Shown here: one piece after another, positions 61,474 to 64,000 of the stretch
How the letters are laid out: every line of letters begins with the position of its first letter
Numbering within the stretch: position 1 is the stretch's first letter
NCBI RefSeq assembly: GCF_002814235.1
Contig: NZ_PHSU01000015.1
Coordinates: forward strand, 210,856 to 274,855
Length of the DNA: 64,000 bases
Direction of reading: 5' to 3'
Source of the DNA: Pseudomonas sp. QS1027
GTDB lineage: Bacteria; Pseudomonadota; Gammaproteobacteria; Pseudomonadales; Pseudomonadaceae
Made by a program: the position numbers and the translations under genes
The notes under the pieces: model-generated
Told to the model about the DNA's origin: nothing
The model's input: the letters and a program-made list of their open reading frames with translations, nothing else
The model's database searches: none

Positions 61474-62289
61474 TTAGCGCTTCAGCGAAGCCGGCAGGTG
61501 CGGCTGGATCGCCGTCAGTACGGCCTTGAAGCACTTGGTGTTGCCGGCAACGATATGGCCTTTTTCCAGGAAGTCGTGACCGCCGGTGAAGTCGCTCACC
61601 AGGCCGCCGGCTTCCTGGATCAGCAGGGCGCCCGCCGCCATGTCCCACTCGGACAGGCCCGACTCCCAGAACGCATCGAAACGACCGGCCGCCACGTAGG
61701 CCAGGTCCAGGCTCGCGGCACCGGCGCGGCGGATGCCGGCGGTCTGGCCGACCAGGGCGCGGAACATGCCCAGGTAGTTGTCGAGGTTGTCCATCTGGTT
61801 GTCACGGAACGGGAAGCCGGTACCCAGCAGGGCGCCGTCCAGGCTGGTGCGACCGCTGACGCGCAGGCGACGGCCGTTGAGCTGGGCGCCACGGCCACGG
61901 GAGGCGGTGAATTCTTCCTGGCGGACCGGGTCGAGGACCACGGCGTGCTCCAGGCGACCACGGTATTTGCAGGCGATGCTGACCGCGAAGTGCGGGATGC
62001 CACGCAGGAAGTTGGTGGTGCCATCCAGTGGGTCGATGATCCACAGGTATTCTTCGCCTTCGCCGCTGCCGGCGTGGAAGCCGGTTTCTTCGCCGCGAAT
62101 GGCGTGGGTCGGATAGGCCTTGCGCAGCGCGTCGATAATTTTCTGTTCGGCGGCGCGATCCACTTCGGACACGTAGTCCTTGGCGTCTTTTTCGTCGACC
62201 TTGATGGTATCCAGGCGCTCGATGGAGCGGAAAATCAATTCACTGGCGCTGCGGGCGGCGCGCAGCGCGATATTCAGCATGGGCTGCAT
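61474..62289 (-). CDS. suhB: Inositol monophosphatase family protein SuhB
   Basis: 271 residues. Metal site blocks GEETGFHAGSGEGEEYLW, IIDPLDGTTNFLRGIPHFAV and SEWDMAAGALLIQEAGG. Besides phosphatase activity, SuhB acts in rRNA antitermination complexes and as a regulator in Pseudomonas. ATG 62289 matches the family length; the frame runs on another 780 bp antisense to trmJ, which is not coding. Divergent from trmJ across about 145 bp. Confidence 0.96.
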   Translation of the reverse strand: MQPMLNIALRAARSASELIFRSIERLDTIKVDEKDAKDYVSEVDRAAEQKIIDALRKAYPTHAIRGEETGFHAGSGEGEEYLWIIDPLDGTTNFLRGIPHFAVSIACKYRGRLEHAVVLDPVRQEEFTASRGRGAQLNGRRLRVSGRTSLDGALLGTGFPFRDNQMDNLDNYLGMFRALVGQTAGIRRAGAASLDLAYVAAGRFDAFWESGLSEWDMAAGALLIQEAGGLVSDFTGGHDFLEKGHIVAGNTKCFKAVLTAIQPHLPASLKR

Positions 62290-62433
62290 GGACGTTTCAC
62301 CTAGAGTGTTAAAGAAAGCCGAACATTCTACCAGAAAAGTCCCGGGGGAGAAGGACGACGTTGGCGCTCGTGGCGCAATCCCCAGTGCTTCTGTAAGATT
62401 TGCTCCCCTTCGCCGAGTCTGAGAGCGTCTCTC

Positions 62434-63207
62434 GTGCTGCAAAATATTCGTGTTGTCCTGGTCAATACCAGTCATCCGGGCAATATCGGCGGGGCCGCGC
62501 GGGCCATGAAGAACATGGGGCTGTCGCGCCTGGTGCTGGTGGAGCCGCGGATCTTTCCGTCCGCTGAGGCCGACGCACGGGCTTCCGGGGCTACCGATAT
62601 CCTTGAAAACGCGCAAGTCGTCGCCACCCTGGAAGATGCGTTGGTCGGCTGCAATCTGGTGTTTGGCACCAGTGCCCGCGACCGGCGGATTCCCTGGCCG
62701 TTGCTCGACCCCCGCGAATCCGGGTTGAAAGTGGTCGAGGAGGCCGGGCAGGGCGCCGAGATCGCGCTGGTGTTCGGTCGTGAAGATTCCGGCCTGACCA
62801 ACGACGAGCTGCAGCGATGTCATTATCACGTGCATATCCCGTCCGATCCGGACTTCAGCTCGCTCAACCTCGCCACGGCAGTGCAGGTGCTGAGCTATGA
62901 AGTGCGGATGTCCTGGCTGGCGGCCGTCGGGCAGCCAAGCAAGGTAGAGAAGCATGAAGTGGCGTCGACGCGCAGCGAAGAGCTGGCGACCATGGATGAG
63001 ATGGAGCGGTTCTACGGCCATCTGGAGCAGACCCTGGTGGCTATCGACTTCCTCGACCCCGAAAAGCCGCGCCATCTGATGGCCCGGTTGCGCCGCCTGT
63101 ACGGGCGCAGTTCGGTCAGTCGCGCCGAGATGAATATTTTGCGGGGCATCCTCACGGAAACCGAAAAAGCGGCCCGGGGCGAGCTCCTTAAGCGGAAGGA
63201 TCAGTGA
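62434..63207 (+). CDS. trmJ: tRNA (cytidine/uridine-2'-O)-methyltransferase TrmJ
   Basis: 257 residues, GTG start at 62434. SPOUT fold with NTSHPGNIGGAARAMKNMG, VFGREDSGLTNDEL and SLNLATAVQVLSYEVRM (SAM knot). Methylates position 32 of several tRNAs. The C-terminal 90 residues form the TrmJ-specific dimer extension. Its stop overlaps the cysE start by one base (TGATG). Confidence 0.95.
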   Translation: MLQNIRVVLVNTSHPGNIGGAARAMKNMGLSRLVLVEPRIFPSAEADARASGATDILENAQVVATLEDALVGCNLVFGTSARDRRIPWPLLDPRESGLKVVEEAGQGAEIALVFGREDSGLTNDELQRCHYHVHIPSDPDFSSLNLATAVQVLSYEVRMSWLAAVGQPSKVEKHEVASTRSEELATMDEMERFYGHLEQTLVAIDFLDPEKPRHLMARLRRLYGRSSVSRAEMNILRGILTETEKAARGELLKRKDQ

Positions 63208-63983
63208 TGTTCGAGCGTTTGCGAGAAGATATCCAGAGCGTATTCCACCGTGATCCGGCGGCGCGTAATGCCTTCGAAGTGCTGACCTGCTACCCGGGGC
63301 TGCATGCCATCTGGCTGCATCGCCTGGGTCATGCCTTGTGGGGTATGGGCTGGAAGTGGCTGGCGCGGGTGGTGTCGAACTTCGGTCGTTGGCTGACCGG
63401 GATCGAGATTCATCCCGGGGCCAAGGTCGGGCGTCGGTTCTTTATCGACCATGGCATGGGCATCGTGATCGGCGAAACCGCCGAGATCGGCGATGACGTG
63501 ACCATTTATCAGGGTGTGACCCTGGGCGGTACCAGCTGGAACAAGGGCAAGCGTCACCCGACCCTGGAAGATGGTGTGGTGGTGGGCGCTGGCGCCAAGG
63601 TGCTCGGGCCGTTTACCGTCGGTGCCGGGGCCAAGGTCGGCTCCAATGCGGTGGTGACCAAGGCGGTGCCGGCCGGTGCGACCGTGGTCGGGATTCCCGG
63701 GCGGATCATCATGAAGGCCGACGACCAGGTCGAAGCCAAGCGCAAAGCGATGGCGGAGAAGATCGGTTTTGATGCCTATGGCGTCAGCGAAGACATGCCG
63801 GATCCGGTGGCGCGGGCCATTGGCCAGTTGCTCGATCACCTGCAGGCGGTGGATGGGCGTCTGGAGGGGATGTGTGGGGCGCTGAAGGACCTGGGCAGCA
63901 CCTATTGCGCGAAGGAGCTGCCGGAGTTGCAGTGTGATGGGTTTGTCGAAGTGAAGAGTGAGACCGAGGCCAAAGCGGGCTGA
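63207..63983 (+). CDS. cysE: Serine O-acetyltransferase
   Basis: 258 residues from ATG 63207. N-terminal helical part with AFEVLTCYPGLHAIWLHRLG, then left-handed beta-helix hexapeptide repeats (EIHPGAKVGRRFFIDHGMGI, VIGETAEIGDDVTIYQGVTL, GGTSWNKGKRHPTLEDGVVV). His of DHG and HP are the catalytic pair. Makes O-acetylserine for cysteine synthesis. The C-terminal tail (after about residue 200) is longer than in short CysE forms, as in other Pseudomonas. Confidence 0.96.
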   Translation: MFERLREDIQSVFHRDPAARNAFEVLTCYPGLHAIWLHRLGHALWGMGWKWLARVVSNFGRWLTGIEIHPGAKVGRRFFIDHGMGIVIGETAEIGDDVTIYQGVTLGGTSWNKGKRHPTLEDGVVVGAGAKVLGPFTVGAGAKVGSNAVVTKAVPAGATVVGIPGRIIMKADDQVEAKRKAMAEKIGFDAYGVSEDMPDPVARAIGQLLDHLQAVDGRLEGMCGALKDLGSTYCAKELPELQCDGFVEVKSETEAKAG

Positions 63984-64000
63984 TCTTTGTCGGACTTGCC

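Noticed and set aside
62290..63075. N-terminal extension of suhB through trmJ
   Set aside because: The open frame runs 262 codons upstream of the canonical SuhB start, antisense to trmJ. SuhB length and divergent promoter space support ATG 62289.

Overview
The window is a high-GC gammaproteobacterial chromosome segment. Gene content, codon use and REP-type palindromes (GTAGGAGCCGGCTTGCTGGCG) all point to Pseudomonas, most likely the P. fluorescens lineage; the species is not determinable from the sequence alone. There is no rRNA and no CRISPR array. One intact tRNA (Leu, anticodon CAA) is present.

Layout. (1) 1-7973: distal part of an acetylated-cellulose (Wss/Bcs) operon, with the end of the GH8 cellulase, the outer-membrane exporter WssE/BcsC, and the acetylation genes wssF-G-H-I. 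(2) 8005-15904: a PhoD-like phosphoesterase, a GNAT acetyltransferase, an exbD-tonB-receptor-exbB operon and a phospholipase D-like protein. (3) 16084-25055: aromatic amino acid permease, MlaA lipoprotein, a two-component system, a chemoreceptor, a DeoR regulator and a Kdo hydroxylase. (4) 25056-31699: small accessory genes (TM2 protein, CrtZ-like hydroxylase, VOC protein, DUF4087 protein, diguanylate cyclase, DUF6124 protein, decayed toxin-antitoxin) with dispersed repeats. (5) 31828-37204: LysR-controlled M20 amidohydrolase plus a polar amino acid ABC importer. (6) 37302-38114: a ParE/RelE-type toxin-antitoxin operon. (7) 38238-43376: NAD-dependent molybdenum formate dehydrogenase fdsGBAD. 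(8) 43377-46510: a patchy region with repeats shared with region 4, an antitoxin fragment, and a possible membrane-active toxin/immunity pair.

(9) 46576-55130 is an AT-rich integrative element of about 8.5 kb. It is inserted in the 3' end of tRNA-Leu and bounded by a 29-bp direct repeat. It carries a tyrosine integrase with all catalytic residues, a protein with a MobV-like HxDE...HPH motif (probable relaxase), two tandem secreted paralogues of unknown function, a membrane protein, an XRE regulator, a strong 79-nt inverted repeat, and a type II restriction-modification pair. The nuclease matches the active-site spacing of NgoMIV, which predicts specificity for GCCGGC.

(10) 55103-63983 is conserved core chromosome: tRNA-Leu, queA, tgt, yajC, secD, secF, a glycine-zipper protein, suhB, trmJ and cysE.

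The parts most worth following up are the tRNA-Leu element (its relaxase-like protein, duplicated secreted proteins and palindrome-rich non-coding stretches), the putative toxin/immunity pair at 44105-45438, and the duplicated DUF6124 gene plus structured leader at 30784 and 45969.
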